Shown here: positions 33,918 to 43,361 of the stretch, one piece after another
How the letters are laid out: every line of letters begins with the position of its first letter
Position numbering within the stretch: position 1 is the first letter of the stretch
Source: 2-02-FULL-47-50 sp964479045
GTDB lineage: Bacteria; Pseudomonadota; Gammaproteobacteria; Eutrophobiales; Eutrophobiaceae
Reading direction: 5' to 3'
Assembly: GCA_964479045.1 (NCBI GenBank)
Contig: CAYZJI010000006.1
Span: 98,388 to 162,387 of the forward strand
Length of the DNA: 64,000 nucleotides
Position numbers and translations under genes: made by a program
Notes under the pieces: generated by a model
What the model saw: only the letters and a program-made list of their open reading frames with translations
Database searches by the model: none
What the model was told of the DNA's origin: nothing

Positions 33918-33920
33918 ATA

Positions 33921-35144
33921 TCAAATTTCCACCCGCTCCGGGTCTAGCCCATACGCCATGATCCGTGCCAGCCGTTTCTGGAAAAAACCGAAACGCGCGA
34001 GCAGGCGCACCAGCAGTGGTGGCCGGAACGGCGCGTCGGATTCGAGAGCGCCGGCAATGATGCGCCGTTGAATCAGGGACTGCACACTCTGGATAAACCG
34101 GATGGCGCGTTCACGCCGGAGTTGTACCGCATGCAGATCGTCATCACTGATCTTACCTTTGAGTAAAGGCCCGCTAAGTACATTCGCCGCGGCCACTGCA
34201 TCATGAATGGCGTAATTGATGCCGACGCCGCCGACCGGCGACATGACATGTGCGGCATCACCAATCAATAACAAACCGGGCCGGTGCCAGCGTTCGACGC
34301 GACCGGTGACGACTGACAATATCGCACATTGAGACCAGTCCTTAAGGGCGGCAGCAGATTCTTTCAGGGCAGGCATCAGTGTTGTAATGTCTTCCTGCAA
34401 GGCCGGCAAGCCTTTCTCGCGCAGGGATTTATACGAACCTTTGAGAATAATAAAACCGCATTGCAGTTCACTGCCACGATCCAGTATGGCCAATGCCGTA
34501 CCACTGCCAAACCGGCCGCTGGTGGCATTTTCTGCACCAAACGATGCCGGACGTGGCAACTTGAACCAGAGCACATCCATCGGAGGTGTGGTTTTACCGA
34601 GCTTGATTCCGGCGAGTTCACGCACGCGGGAGCCGCGACCATCGGCGCCTATGGTCAGTAATGCGCGAACGTCATGGGCCTGACCGTCCTTGTGATAGCG
34701 CACGCCACACACACGATCATTTTCAATGATCAACTCATGCGCTTTCGCATTCATGATCAAGGTGAAGTTCGGATATTTCCTTGCCTCATTGGTCAGGAAT
34801 TCCAGTAACCGCGCCTGTGGAACGAGCCCGATGAATGGATAAGGCGTGTCGAGCCGGGAAAAATCCGCCATCGTGACCGTGTCCTGCGTGGTGATGATCT
34901 GAAACCGCGGCACCCGGGCATGACAGAGTGCAAGTACCGGTTGGCCAAGACCCATTTGATCAAGAATTTCGAGCGCGGACGCATGCAGGGTGTCACCACG
35001 AAAATCACGATCAAAATCGGCCTGGGCTTCAAGCAAGGTTACGGAAATCCCCTTGCGTGCCAGTAATAAAGCCAGTATCACACCGGCAGGCCCGGCCCCG
35101 GCAATACAGACATTCGCCGGACTGGAGCTGGAAATCGTCGCCAT
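33921..35144 (-). CDS. FAD-dependent monooxygenase (UbiH/PHBH type)
   Basis: A 407-residue group A flavoprotein hydroxylase. The FAD-binding GAGPAGVILALLLARKG is at residues ~15-31, the DG motif is in IGADGRGSRVRELAG and the second FAD motif is LLIGDAAHVMSPVGGVGINYA. The substrate cannot be told from the sequence; ubiquinone-ring or aromatic-acid hydroxylation are family options. It diverges from an SDR and an aldo/keto reductase gene, which might share a pathway. The gap between the divergent genes holds GTTGATG/CATCAAC arms at 35185-35191 and 35221-35227. Confidence 0.88.
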   Translation of the reverse strand: MATISSSSPANVCIAGAGPAGVILALLLARKGISVTLLEAQADFDRDFRGDTLHASALEILDQMGLGQPVLALCHARVPRFQIITTQDTVTMADFSRLDTPYPFIGLVPQARLLEFLTNEARKYPNFTLIMNAKAHELIIENDRVCGVRYHKDGQAHDVRALLTIGADGRGSRVRELAGIKLGKTTPPMDVLWFKLPRPASFGAENATSGRFGSGTALAILDRGSELQCGFIILKGSYKSLREKGLPALQEDITTLMPALKESAAALKDWSQCAILSVVTGRVERWHRPGLLLIGDAAHVMSPVGGVGINYAIHDAVAAANVLSGPLLKGKISDDDLHAVQLRRERAIRFIQSVQSLIQRRIIAGALESDAPFRPPLLVRLLARFGFFQKRLARIMAYGLDPERVEI

Positions 35145-35291
35145 AGTTACATCCTTTTCATAAAGTTACTGTAATTAACACGGGGTTGATGCGCCGCACA
35201 AATAATTAGGCTAGACTTAACATCAACGCGCCTGCTCAAGGCCAGATAACAATAATAACAATACTAACTCAAGCTGAACGAAGGTGGATCT

Positions 35292-36110
35292 ATGGAAATT
35301 AAAGGTAAAGTCGCTGTCATTACGGGCGCCGCCAGCGGTATCGGCAATGCACTTTGTCATGAACTCGCCAAACGTGGAGTAAAAGCCATCGCGATGGTCG
35401 ACATGAACGATGAAGTCAAAGCCGCCGCAGAAAAAATTAACCATGAGAACAAACGCGAAGTGGCTGTTCCATATATCGGTGATACCACCGATGAAGCATT
35501 CCGCAAAAAAGTATTTGTTTCCATCTCCTCTTCCCACGGCACGGTCAGTATCTGTGTCCCTTGTGCTGGCATCACGCGCGATGCCCTGGCCGTCAAAATC
35601 AGCAAGGAGACTGGCAAAGCCGAAATGTATTCGTTAGATAAATTCCGGCTGGTGGTGGAAGTGAATTTGATCGCGCCGACTTATTGGGCAATGGAAATGA
35701 TTGCACGTATTGCTGAAGAACGCGCCAGCAAGGGGCTCAAAAAATGGCACCCGGATGAACGCATGCAGGGCGCTGTCGTTTTTATTGGCAGTATTTCATC
35801 CCAGGGCAACAAAGGGCAGATTTCCTATGCCAGTACCAAGGCTGGACTGGAAGGTGCTGCTGCCACATTGACCAAAGAAGCAATCTTCCATGGTGTGCGG
35901 TGTGGGGTGATACATCCCGGATTCACGGATACTCCTATGGTACGTGCGCTCGGAGAAGATTACATTCAAAAATATATCCTGAAAGATACCCAACTTGGTC
36001 GCCTGATTCATCCCGGTGAAATTGCCGATGCCATCTGTTTCATGCTCACCAACTCCGCAGTGAGCGGAGAATTGTGGGCGGATGCAGGATGGCACCCGAC
36101 TCCTGCCTGA
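35292..36110 (+). CDS. SDR family oxidoreductase
   Basis: A 272-residue short-chain dehydrogenase. The cofactor motif is TGAASGIG, and the Ser-Tyr-Lys centre lies in FIGSISSQGNKGQISYASTKAG. It has an insert between ~115 and ~165 (around KAEMYSLDKFR and RASKGLKKWHPDER) that the PhaB proteins lack. An AAGGTGG ribosome site precedes the ATG. The substrate is unknown. It is followed 30 bases later by an aldo/keto reductase, probably as an operon. Confidence 0.88.
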   Translation: MEIKGKVAVITGAASGIGNALCHELAKRGVKAIAMVDMNDEVKAAAEKINHENKREVAVPYIGDTTDEAFRKKVFVSISSSHGTVSICVPCAGITRDALAVKISKETGKAEMYSLDKFRLVVEVNLIAPTYWAMEMIARIAEERASKGLKKWHPDERMQGAVVFIGSISSQGNKGQISYASTKAGLEGAAATLTKEAIFHGVRCGVIHPGFTDTPMVRALGEDYIQKYILKDTQLGRLIHPGEIADAICFMLTNSAVSGELWADAGWHPTPA

Positions 36111-36140
36111 TCAGTAAACTGTTATTTCAGGGCTGAGACG

Positions 36141-36995
36141 ATGCCTCGACCGGTAGAACTGGGTGATGTATCACTCACTGCTATTGGTCTTGGCGCGATG
36201 CCGTTGTCTCTTGATACACGTCCGGATGAAGCAACCGCCGTTGAGGTTATAAAAGCCTTTGTCGATGGTGGTGGTAACTTTATTGATACCGCGAATGTAT
36301 ATTGTGTGGATGATCATGATATTGGTCATAACGAGCAATTGATTCACAGAACTCTCGCCAAACTCGGAAAACTGAAAGAAATAATGGTTGGCACCAAAGG
36401 CGGTTTGCGCCGCCCGAAGGGCCGTTGGGATTCCGATGCGTCACCGGCCTGGCTGCGTGCTTCCAGTGAAAAAAGTCTGCGCGACCTCAACACCGATTGT
36501 ATTTTTCTTTATCAACTGCATGCGCCAGACCCCAAAGTTCCGTTGGCAGACTCCGTAGGCGAACTCAGCCGTTTGCGAGACGAAGGCAAGATTCAGCATA
36601 TAGGACTTTCCAACGTCAATGTCCATGAAATTACGCTGGCACAGAAAATCGCGCCGATCGTTTCCGTTCAGAATCGTTGCAATATTCTCGAAAAAAAATC
36701 ATTCACCGCCGGTGTAGTGGAATTATGCGCAAAGGAAAATATTGTGTTTATGCCGCACAGCCCGGTAGGCGGCCATTTTGATCACCGAAAGCTCATCACA
36801 CATAAAATCCTGAAACAGATCGCAGAAAAACATAACGCCAGTGTTTACCAAATCGCTCTGGCCTGGCTGTTACATAAAGGCAGCCATATTCTGCCCATCC
36901 CGGGTGCCAGTAAGGTCAGCAGTATCGTCAGTAGTCTTGGTGCCCTGAAGATAGTTTTGGACGCTACAGACATGCAGGCACTGCAGCGGATCTGA
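36141..36995 (+). CDS. Aldo/keto reductase
   Basis: A 284-residue NADPH-type aldo/keto reductase. It starts with GLGAMPLSLDTRP, then has the catalytic Asp in FIDTANVY (Asp and Tyr) and the lysine and histidine in VGTKGG and YQLHAPDP, and ends in the NADPH-binding ILPIPGASKVSSI. The expected tetrad Asp-Tyr-Lys-His is visible. Specific substrate unknown. It follows the SDR gene. Confidence 0.9.
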   Translation: MPRPVELGDVSLTAIGLGAMPLSLDTRPDEATAVEVIKAFVDGGGNFIDTANVYCVDDHDIGHNEQLIHRTLAKLGKLKEIMVGTKGGLRRPKGRWDSDASPAWLRASSEKSLRDLNTDCIFLYQLHAPDPKVPLADSVGELSRLRDEGKIQHIGLSNVNVHEITLAQKIAPIVSVQNRCNILEKKSFTAGVVELCAKENIVFMPHSPVGGHFDHRKLITHKILKQIAEKHNASVYQIALAWLLHKGSHILPIPGASKVSSIVSSLGALKIVLDATDMQALQRI

Positions 36996-37154
36996 GTCAG
37001 GTTTCTTTCCTGCCAGCCTGAAATTTTTTTAACTATATGAATTTATTAAAGTAATTATTTACATTGCTATGCAACAAATTCTACTTGCAAATGTCTCATA
37101 TAAGCGTATATTTCCCAGCCCCGATTCAGGGGACATGGAAACAAGCGAGACGTA

Positions 37155-37289
37155 ATGAAGCAACTTTTCGCACAAGAAACGTATTACCGCACTGACCGCG
37201 CTGCGCAGGCGTATCGCGTACAGTCGTGGACCCATGGGGTTCATTACGCGGGCATGTGTAACCATGTTGAGATGAAATTCAGCAGCTAG
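37155..37289 (+). CDS. Possible 44-residue protein
   Basis: An open frame from an ATG at 37155 to a TAG at 37287, with a weak GCGAGA upstream. The sequence (start MKQLFAQETYYRTDRAA, end CNHVEMKFSS) uses ordinary codons and has no signal peptide or repeat. I know of no relative. It lies in an otherwise structured non-coding gap and may be a leader peptide, a real small protein, or chance. Confidence 0.25.
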   Translation: MKQLFAQETYYRTDRAAQAYRVQSWTHGVHYAGMCNHVEMKFSS

Positions 37290-37304
37290 CCTTCCAGAAT
37301 AACG

Positions 37305-37495
37305 TTCGGAAGGCATAGCAGAAACGATGCCTTCCGGGACACCGATACCAAACCCCGGTCAGGCATCCAGCTTTACCGGGGTTTGATCGTTTTCAGGCCC
37401 CAAAAAAGGGTTACTTCCCTAAGCCCACTCCCCTAAGTGTGGGTACCTTACGCGCAGGCATTGCCTCCTCCTCTAATGCCTGCGCATTTTTTTTA
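37305..37495 (+). ncRNA. Candidate structured small RNA with CCTCC-rich terminator loop
   Basis: Part of the 0.58-kb gap 36996-37577. A series of hairpins runs rightward: GGAAGGCAT...ATGCCTTCC (to 37335), AAACCCCGGT...ACCGGGGTTT (37350-37384), AGGG/CCCT, CCCAC/GTGGG, and a strong terminator GCGCAGGCAT (37452-37461) with ATGCCTGCGC (37476-37485) and eight T. The terminator loop reads TGCCTCCTCCTCTA, and other loops hold TTCCCT and TCCCCT. Such C/U-rich loops are typical of small RNAs that pair with ribosome-binding sites. I see no clear promoter. A further hairpin, GCCGCTTAT/ATAAGCGGC, is at 37516-37543. Confidence 0.45.
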
Positions 37496-37577
37496 TCTAC
37501 ATGGACGTAGTGTATGCCGCTTATGCATGGAGCAATAAGCGGCGATGTACAGGCAGTATTCGTGTCCATTCACCTGA

Positions 37578-38999
37578 TTAAACGACCTTCAATTTCCAAT
37601 ATCCTTTCCTGAACTGCAGCCAGGCGATCAGTGCAATCAGTGATTCGGCGATGGTGATGGCCAGAAATACTCCAGTAGGTCCAAGATTTACAATTTCCGC
37701 AAGCAGAAATGCCACCGGTATCTGCACCAGCCAGAAACAGATGAAATTGATCTGTGTTGGTGTAGTGGTATCTCCGGCACCATTAAAGGCCTGGGTCAAA
37801 ACCATGCCAACGGCAAACAGGCCATAACCATATCCGACACAGCGCAAGCAATCACTGCCATAGGCAATCACTCGCAGATCCTGCGAAAAAATACTTATCA
37901 GGGTTTCTGCGAACAACAGGAAAATAACTGCCACTGTCACCAGAAATACGAAATTATATTGCATGATCTTCCACACGGATTGTTCCGCACGTTCCGGTTT
38001 GCCCGCACCGAGGTTCTGTCCTACCAGTGTTCCGGCGGCATTGCTCATGCCCCAGGCAGGAAGAATCGTCAGATCGATGATGCGTATCGCAATGGTGTAA
38101 CCGGCAATTGCTGTGCTTCCATAGAGAGATACGATTTTCATCAACAAAACCCAACTCGCCGTTGCGATCAGAAACTGCGCTATTCCACCGATCGCCAGTT
38201 GCATCAAACGTAACATCACTGCCGGGACCAGACGCAGATGCCTTGCCAGCAGCGTGATTTTTGCACGACCATCAAACAAATGATAAATCTGGTAAAGCAT
38301 GCCCACCGTGCGTCCGGTCAATGTTGCACAGGCCGCACCGGTGACACCCAGTTCCGGAAACGGACCGATGCCGAAGATCAGTAAGGGATCCAGCACAATG
38401 TTGATTCCATTTGCGATCATCAGTGCCCGCAGGGAAATTCCGGCATTGCCTGCCCCCCGGAATATTGCATTGAACAGGAACAGATACAGAATCACGATAG
38501 AACTGCCAAACATGATGGTAGTGTAGGTCTCACCAGTTTCGATTACTGTTTCATCTGCACCCATGAAACGCAGAACTTCCTCTGCATGCACTGCTGCAAC
38601 GATTGATATGATTGTGCCGACGATACCGCCGATCCAGAACGCCTGTCCTGCGGTAACTGCAGCATCCTCAGTATTTTTTTCGCCAATACGCCTGGCCACC
38701 ATTGCCGTGACGGCCATGCTGAATCCGACAGCGATCGCATATAACAGAGTAATGACGGCTTCAGTCAAACCGACAGTAGCCACCGCTGCTGCACCCAGGC
38801 TCGAAACAAAGAAAATATCGGTGATCGCAAAGATCGACTCCATCGACAGTTCCAGCATCATCGGAATGGCGAGCAGCAGCACAGCCCGACGGATGGGGCC
38901 GGACGTGTAATCATAATTTTCAAGCGAAAACGATTGACGGATCAGTGCAAGCATTTCACTGAAACCGAGGGTAACCGTCCGCCCGTTGTTGTAACTCAT
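37578..38999 (-). CDS. MATE family efflux transporter
   Basis: A 473-residue inner-membrane protein with about 12 hydrophobic segments in two similar halves. It shows the MATE pattern AIPMMLELSMESIFAITDIFFVSSLG near the start and NAAGTLVGQNLGAGKPERAE at the start of the second half. It should export drugs or metabolites by Na+ or H+ antiport. It starts ATG at 38999 and stands alone. Confidence 0.92.
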   Translation of the reverse strand: MSYNNGRTVTLGFSEMLALIRQSFSLENYDYTSGPIRRAVLLLAIPMMLELSMESIFAITDIFFVSSLGAAAVATVGLTEAVITLLYAIAVGFSMAVTAMVARRIGEKNTEDAAVTAGQAFWIGGIVGTIISIVAAVHAEEVLRFMGADETVIETGETYTTIMFGSSIVILYLFLFNAIFRGAGNAGISLRALMIANGINIVLDPLLIFGIGPFPELGVTGAACATLTGRTVGMLYQIYHLFDGRAKITLLARHLRLVPAVMLRLMQLAIGGIAQFLIATASWVLLMKIVSLYGSTAIAGYTIAIRIIDLTILPAWGMSNAAGTLVGQNLGAGKPERAEQSVWKIMQYNFVFLVTVAVIFLLFAETLISIFSQDLRVIAYGSDCLRCVGYGYGLFAVGMVLTQAFNGAGDTTTPTQINFICFWLVQIPVAFLLAEIVNLGPTGVFLAITIAESLIALIAWLQFRKGYWKLKVV

Positions 39000-39050
39000 A
39001 AAATACCTGTCACTTTACGGTACCAAACCGTATTGGTTGCAAGAGTTCCG

Positions 39051-39140
39051 GCAAACGTTGCCGGACCGTCGCTGTGAGCTTCAACCAGCAGCAAACGTTG
39101 CCGGACCGTCGCTGTGAGCTTCAACCAGCAGCAAACGCTG
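39051..39140. repeat. 40-bp direct tandem repeat (two full copies plus start of a third)
   Basis: The unit begins GCAAACGTTGCCGGACCGTC and ends AACCAGCA; copies start at 39051 and 39091 and are identical, and a third begins at 39131 but diverges after a few bases. Each unit contains a CCGGCAA/GTTGCCGG-like dyad. It lies upstream of the MATE gene in the 475-base gap between that gene and ybdD, in which I see no convincing gene. Confidence 0.85.
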
Positions 39141-39474
39141 GCCGGTGATGCCTTATCCGCAGTCGGGAGGTATTACAGGGTTGATGGAGTTACGGGAAAT
39201 GATGGCCCCACAATGACCCGTGTTCTTCCCACCGCAGAACATGCCGGTTTTAAGAAGAATGTTGTTTATGACAATTTCCATTCAGATCACGCCAGGGTAT
39301 GAAAAGTGGTGCGAAGGATACTACTTTAAACATATCTGTCAACACAGGCAGTATGAAATTGCTGTCCATTACTGAATTTTTCTGAACCCTCATCATTGAG
39401 GGCAATTTGATTTTGTTGTTTACGAGACGAACTACATGGCCCGAAGGATTATAGCCATGGTATAGAGAGATTCA

Positions 39475-39696
39475 TCAACAGCAACGGCTGATTCCAGACC
39501 ATTTCTGTTGCATCCGCTGATCATAAAATGCCTTGCGATCCAGCGGCATAATTTCCGGGTGATGCTGCCGGCAATGGTGAAGATATTTTTCATAAGCCGC
39601 ATCACCCGTGACTTCGCGCAAGCTATCAAACAGACTGTGGATGTTGATAACCAACGATGAAAAATGTTTATTCTGTTGCAAACTTTGTCTGGACAT
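39475..39696 (-). CDS. ybdD: YbdD/YjiX family small protein
   Basis: A 73-residue protein with the hallmarks of the YbdD/YjiX family: KYLHHCRQHHPE, the PLDRKAFYDQRMQQKW block and the invariant RCC end. These small proteins are always found with CstA/BtsT-type pyruvate transporters and are thought to help them. Here the gene overlaps the 3' end of cstA by 29 bases. Confidence 0.88.
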   Translation of the reverse strand: MSRQSLQQNKHFSSLVINIHSLFDSLREVTGDAAYEKYLHHCRQHHPEIMPLDRKAFYDQRMQQKWSGISRCC

Positions 39697-41725
39697 AGGG
39701 CGTCTCCGCAGTTGTTAAATCACGACGGCCACTGAGCGCAAGATAACAAACACGAACAGTGTCCAGCACCAGCAGCCAGGTGATCGTCAGGAACAGCGCC
39801 GTTAAAACGGCATCCAGCCGGTCATTGAAAATCAGTTGCTGGGTCTGGGCGATTTTGTCTGCCGGGATCAGGTTCGCGGAAAGTTGTTCCCCCAGAAGTT
39901 TTGCATGCGCAAGAAAACCGATACGCGGCTCAGCATTAAAGAGTTTCTCCAACGCAGCTGTTGTCGTAATCGTCACCAACCACGCCAACGGCACAGCGCT
40001 GACCCACACATAACGCGATCTTCCTGATTTGACCAGTATCGTCGTTGCCACACAAAGCGCGATCGCCGCCAGCATCTGGTTGGCGATGCCGAATAATGGC
40101 CACAAACTGTTAATACCCCCCAACGGGTCGATCGTGCCCATGTATAAAAAGTATCCCCATGCTCCCACCACCAGCCCACTGGTCAGCAAGACCCCCGGTG
40201 TCCAGCTGGTTTGCCCCAGTTTCGGAAAAATATTGCCGAGCATGTCCTGCAACATGAAGCGCGCCACACGTGTACCTGCATCCAGTGTCGTGAGAATAAA
40301 CAGCGCCTCAAACATGATGGCAAAGTGATACCACAATGCATGCCAGCCACTGCCGAACGCGGTAGCAAAAATACTGGCCATACCGACAGCCAGTGAAGGG
40401 GCGCCACCGGTGCGGGCAAACAGGGTGGATTCACCCATGTCCGCTGCCAGTGCCTGCATTTGATCAACGGTTACCGGGAAACCATATTGAGTAATTGTGG
40501 CCACGGCATCTGCCGCTTCCTTGCCCACGATGCCTGCTGGACTGTTGATGGCAAAATAGATACCTGGGTCCAGCACACACGCGGCGATCATCGCCATAAT
40601 TGCCACAAACGATTCCATCATCATGGCACCATAACCGATAAAACGCGCATCGCTCTCATTAGTAATCAGTTTGGGCGTGGTGCCGGAAGCAATCAGTGAA
40701 TGAAAACCGGAAATAGCACCACAGGCAATTGTGATAAATACAAATGGAAAGAGTGTCCCTGCGAAAATCGGGCCAGTGCCATCTATAAATTGTGTGACCG
40801 CCGGCATTTTCATTTCCGGCTGCACCAACAGGATGGCGATGGCAAGAATCAGGATCGTCCCTATCTTCATAAATGTGGAAAGATAATCACGCGGGGCCAG
40901 CAACAGCCATACCGGAAGCACAGCAGCGGCAAAACCATAAGCGATGATCATCAGGGCGAGTGTTGGGCCGTCGTAATCAAACCAGTCGCGCAAACCCGGC
41001 TGATGATCTATCCAGCCACCACCAATTACTGCCAGCAATAATAATGTCACACCGATCAGGGTGGACTCCCACACACGGCCCGGACGTATATTTCTCAGAT
41101 AAAGCCCAATGACAATGGCAATCGGAATTGTGGCGGCCACAGTTGATGTCGCCCATGGGCTGTGTTTCATCGCATTCACCACCACCAGCCCCAACACGGC
41201 GATCAGAATAATCATGATCATCATCACACCGATGAGCGCCACCACACCACCCACTTTGCCGAGCTCGTCCCGCGCCATCTGCCCGAGTGAGCGGCCGTCA
41301 CGCCGTATGGAGAAAAACAGAATCACGAAATCCTGTACACAACCACCCAGCACTGCACCGATCAATATCCATAATGTGCCGGGCAAATAACCAAACTGGG
41401 CGGCGAGTGTCGGGCCAATCAACGGTCCCGGTCCGGCTATCGCTGCAAAGTGATGGCCGAACACGATCCATTTGTTGGTCGGCATGAAATCGCGGCCATT
41501 ATCCAGACGTTCAGCAGGAGTAGCCCGCGATGCATCCAGCATCAGCACCCGGGCCGCGACAAATGCACTGTAGAACCGGTAGCCGATCGCATACACGCAA
41601 ACAGCGGCAACAATCAGCCAGATGCTGTTGATGGTTTCACCCCGGTTAAGTGCGATACCGCCTATTGCACCAGCGCCGGTAATTGCAATGAGGACCCAGA
41701 GCAGGGATTTTTTGAAATTATGCAT
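39668..41725 (-). CDS. cstA: Carbon starvation protein CstA (pyruvate/peptide transporter family)
   Basis: A 685-residue inner-membrane transporter with about 16-18 hydrophobic segments. It has the family motifs FGHHFAAIAGPGPLIGPTLAAQFGYLPGTLWI and DAGTRVARFMLQD. Members take up pyruvate (and perhaps peptides) under carbon limitation. The coupling with ybdD is the standard arrangement. Uptake of pyruvate would complement malic enzyme and acetate activation elsewhere in the window. Confidence 0.95.
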   Translation of the reverse strand: MHNFKKSLLWVLIAITGAGAIGGIALNRGETINSIWLIVAAVCVYAIGYRFYSAFVAARVLMLDASRATPAERLDNGRDFMPTNKWIVFGHHFAAIAGPGPLIGPTLAAQFGYLPGTLWILIGAVLGGCVQDFVILFFSIRRDGRSLGQMARDELGKVGGVVALIGVMMIMIILIAVLGLVVVNAMKHSPWATSTVAATIPIAIVIGLYLRNIRPGRVWESTLIGVTLLLLAVIGGGWIDHQPGLRDWFDYDGPTLALMIIAYGFAAAVLPVWLLLAPRDYLSTFMKIGTILILAIAILLVQPEMKMPAVTQFIDGTGPIFAGTLFPFVFITIACGAISGFHSLIASGTTPKLITNESDARFIGYGAMMMESFVAIMAMIAACVLDPGIYFAINSPAGIVGKEAADAVATITQYGFPVTVDQMQALAADMGESTLFARTGGAPSLAVGMASIFATAFGSGWHALWYHFAIMFEALFILTTLDAGTRVARFMLQDMLGNIFPKLGQTSWTPGVLLTSGLVVGAWGYFLYMGTIDPLGGINSLWPLFGIANQMLAAIALCVATTILVKSGRSRYVWVSAVPLAWLVTITTTAALEKLFNAEPRIGFLAHAKLLGEQLSANLIPADKIAQTQQLIFNDRLDAVLTALFLTITWLLVLDTVRVCYLALSGRRDLTTAETPYVQTKFATE

Positions 41726-41797
41726 GTCTGATTTCTTGTTATATTCGAACCGGGTTCAGTCTAGCGGACACTCCAAGACACCTGCAATAGTAAATAT

Positions 41798-42550
41798 TCA
41801 GAATTCGAATTTCGCATAGAGCGGTGCATGATCTGATAACCTGTGCCATGGATGATGTTTCAGGCAGCCACTCTCAACCGGTTTGACCCCGCGGTAATAA
41901 ATACGATCGACAGGCAATAAAGGATACCAGGATGGAAACGTTCTGGCGTAACATCCATGCAGTGTATAAAAAGCCTCTTTGAGATTCAGATCAGATTCAA
42001 GTGTTCTGTCCACCTGACCATGCCAGTCATTAAAATCGCCGGCCAGAACCAGTGGTTCATGCTGTGGAACACAATCACGTATGCGCTGGTTCAATACTTG
42101 TAATTGGCGCTTGCGTAAATTGGGCAGGAAATCCAGATGCACACACAGCACATGTAATCTGATCTTCTGTCCCGGCACTTCCAGCAAACCATGCAATATG
42201 CTGCGGCTGGCCGGGCGTATCGTAGAAAATTTCAGGTTATCCCATTGTATAAACGGGTATTTGCTCAGAATGGCATTGCCATGATGCCCGGCGCTGTAAA
42301 TCGCATTTTTGCCATAAGCATAATGAGTCCATACCTGGTCCGCCAGAAATTCAAACTGTGTTTCATCCGGCCAGTTTTCAATATATATTTTACGCTGCAG
42401 ATGTTCGCCTTGTATTTCCTGCAAGCAAAGTACATCCACATCATTTAACCGCAATTGCTCCCTGATCTGCTCCAGCACGAAACGGCGATTACCGGAGCTG
42501 AATCCCTTGTGGATGTTATAGGTCATGACCCTGATGCTGAAACTGGACAT
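41798..42550 (-). CDS. Endonuclease/exonuclease/phosphatase family protein
   Basis: A 250-residue EEP-fold protein: MTYNIHKG (Asn), LCLQEIQG (metal-binding Glu), LAGDFNDWHG (catalytic Asp/Asn) and RLSDHAPLYAKF (catalytic Asp/His). All key residues are present. No signal peptide. It could act on DNA, RNA or a phospho-ester lipid; family-level prediction only. It is 25 bases downstream of a membrane-protein gene in the same direction. Confidence 0.88.
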   Translation of the reverse strand: MSSFSIRVMTYNIHKGFSSGNRRFVLEQIREQLRLNDVDVLCLQEIQGEHLQRKIYIENWPDETQFEFLADQVWTHYAYGKNAIYSAGHHGNAILSKYPFIQWDNLKFSTIRPASRSILHGLLEVPGQKIRLHVLCVHLDFLPNLRKRQLQVLNQRIRDCVPQHEPLVLAGDFNDWHGQVDRTLESDLNLKEAFYTLHGCYARTFPSWYPLLPVDRIYYRGVKPVESGCLKHHPWHRLSDHAPLYAKFEF

Positions 42551-42575
42551 AGATCAGATCACGATATATCAGGAT

Positions 42576-43247
42576 CTAGCGAGGAGTCTTCCTGCGTTCA
42601 AACAAATGCGGATTCCGTTCTATGAACTTATGTACCCATTTCTCCAGAAATGAATCATTTCCTTCCGTGCGCAGATAACCCCAGCCAAGGATGGAAATGG
42701 TGAGGGCGCCGATGCAATTCACAATCAGGTCCCACATGGTGTCCTTCAGGCCACTCTTCATCATGTTGGTACCGAATAAAGAATCCATTCCAAACTCAAA
42801 TATCTCCCATAGCGTGCCAAAACCAATCGCAAACACAAATGCAAATAACGCTACAAACCCCGGCTTCATATCGAGTTCGACTTCCTTTTTCTCATTCAGC
42901 ACATACACCAGCAGAAAACCCAGTATTCCCATCAGGAAACCGGAGCCCGCATGTAAAACAAGGTCCCACCACCAGAACTTCACATAATAGCCACGCACTT
43001 CACCGAGAAACAATGAGGCATAAATCAGGACTACCGCCAGTAATTCAAACTCGGACGGAATCCTCACCTGAAAACGGTTGCCGAGAACAACGGGAAGAAA
43101 AGTGATATAGACAATGCCGAGGGTAATCACGCCTGTTTCCACACGCCCCTGCACAAAGGACAGCACCGCACCGATCATCAGGCTCATTTTCAGCAGAATG
43201 ATTAACGCCTGTACCTGCCAGTAGCTTTTGATATCAGCGGAGTGCAT
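42576..43247 (-). CDS. Polytopic membrane protein of unknown function (DUF2238-like)
   Basis: About 223 residues from the ATG at 43247, preceded by AGGAAT; a TTG 19 codons upstream is the longer alternative. There are about 6 membrane segments. Conserved-looking motifs are WWDLVLHAGSGFLMGILGF, FAIGFGTLWEIFEFGMD and DTMWDLIVNCIGAL, with acidic and histidine residues buried in helices, as in DUF2238/YjdF-like membrane proteins. Role unknown. It lies just upstream of the EEP gene, perhaps co-transcribed. Confidence 0.78.
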   Translation of the reverse strand: MHSADIKSYWQVQALIILLKMSLMIGAVLSFVQGRVETGVITLGIVYITFLPVVLGNRFQVRIPSEFELLAVVLIYASLFLGEVRGYYVKFWWWDLVLHAGSGFLMGILGFLLVYVLNEKKEVELDMKPGFVALFAFVFAIGFGTLWEIFEFGMDSLFGTNMMKSGLKDTMWDLIVNCIGALTISILGWGYLRTEGNDSFLEKWVHKFIERNPHLFERRKTPR

Positions 43248-43361
43248 GGGCAATAATTCCTGTTTGGCAGCAACAAAACTATTGAGAACCTGCCCTGCTG
43301 TCAATTCCCTTATTACATCAATAATCAGGGGGCTGAATAATCAGAATATACATGAATTATT

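Noticed and set aside
37059..37316. An 85-codon minus-strand frame in the structured gap
   Set aside because: It runs antisense to the hairpin region and the possible 44-residue frame, has no ribosome site and looks non-protein-like.
39114..39302. A 62-codon frame starting in the 40-bp tandem repeat
   Set aside because: It starts with GTG inside the repeat, has no ribosome site and no recognisable motif; more likely chance or a decayed fragment.
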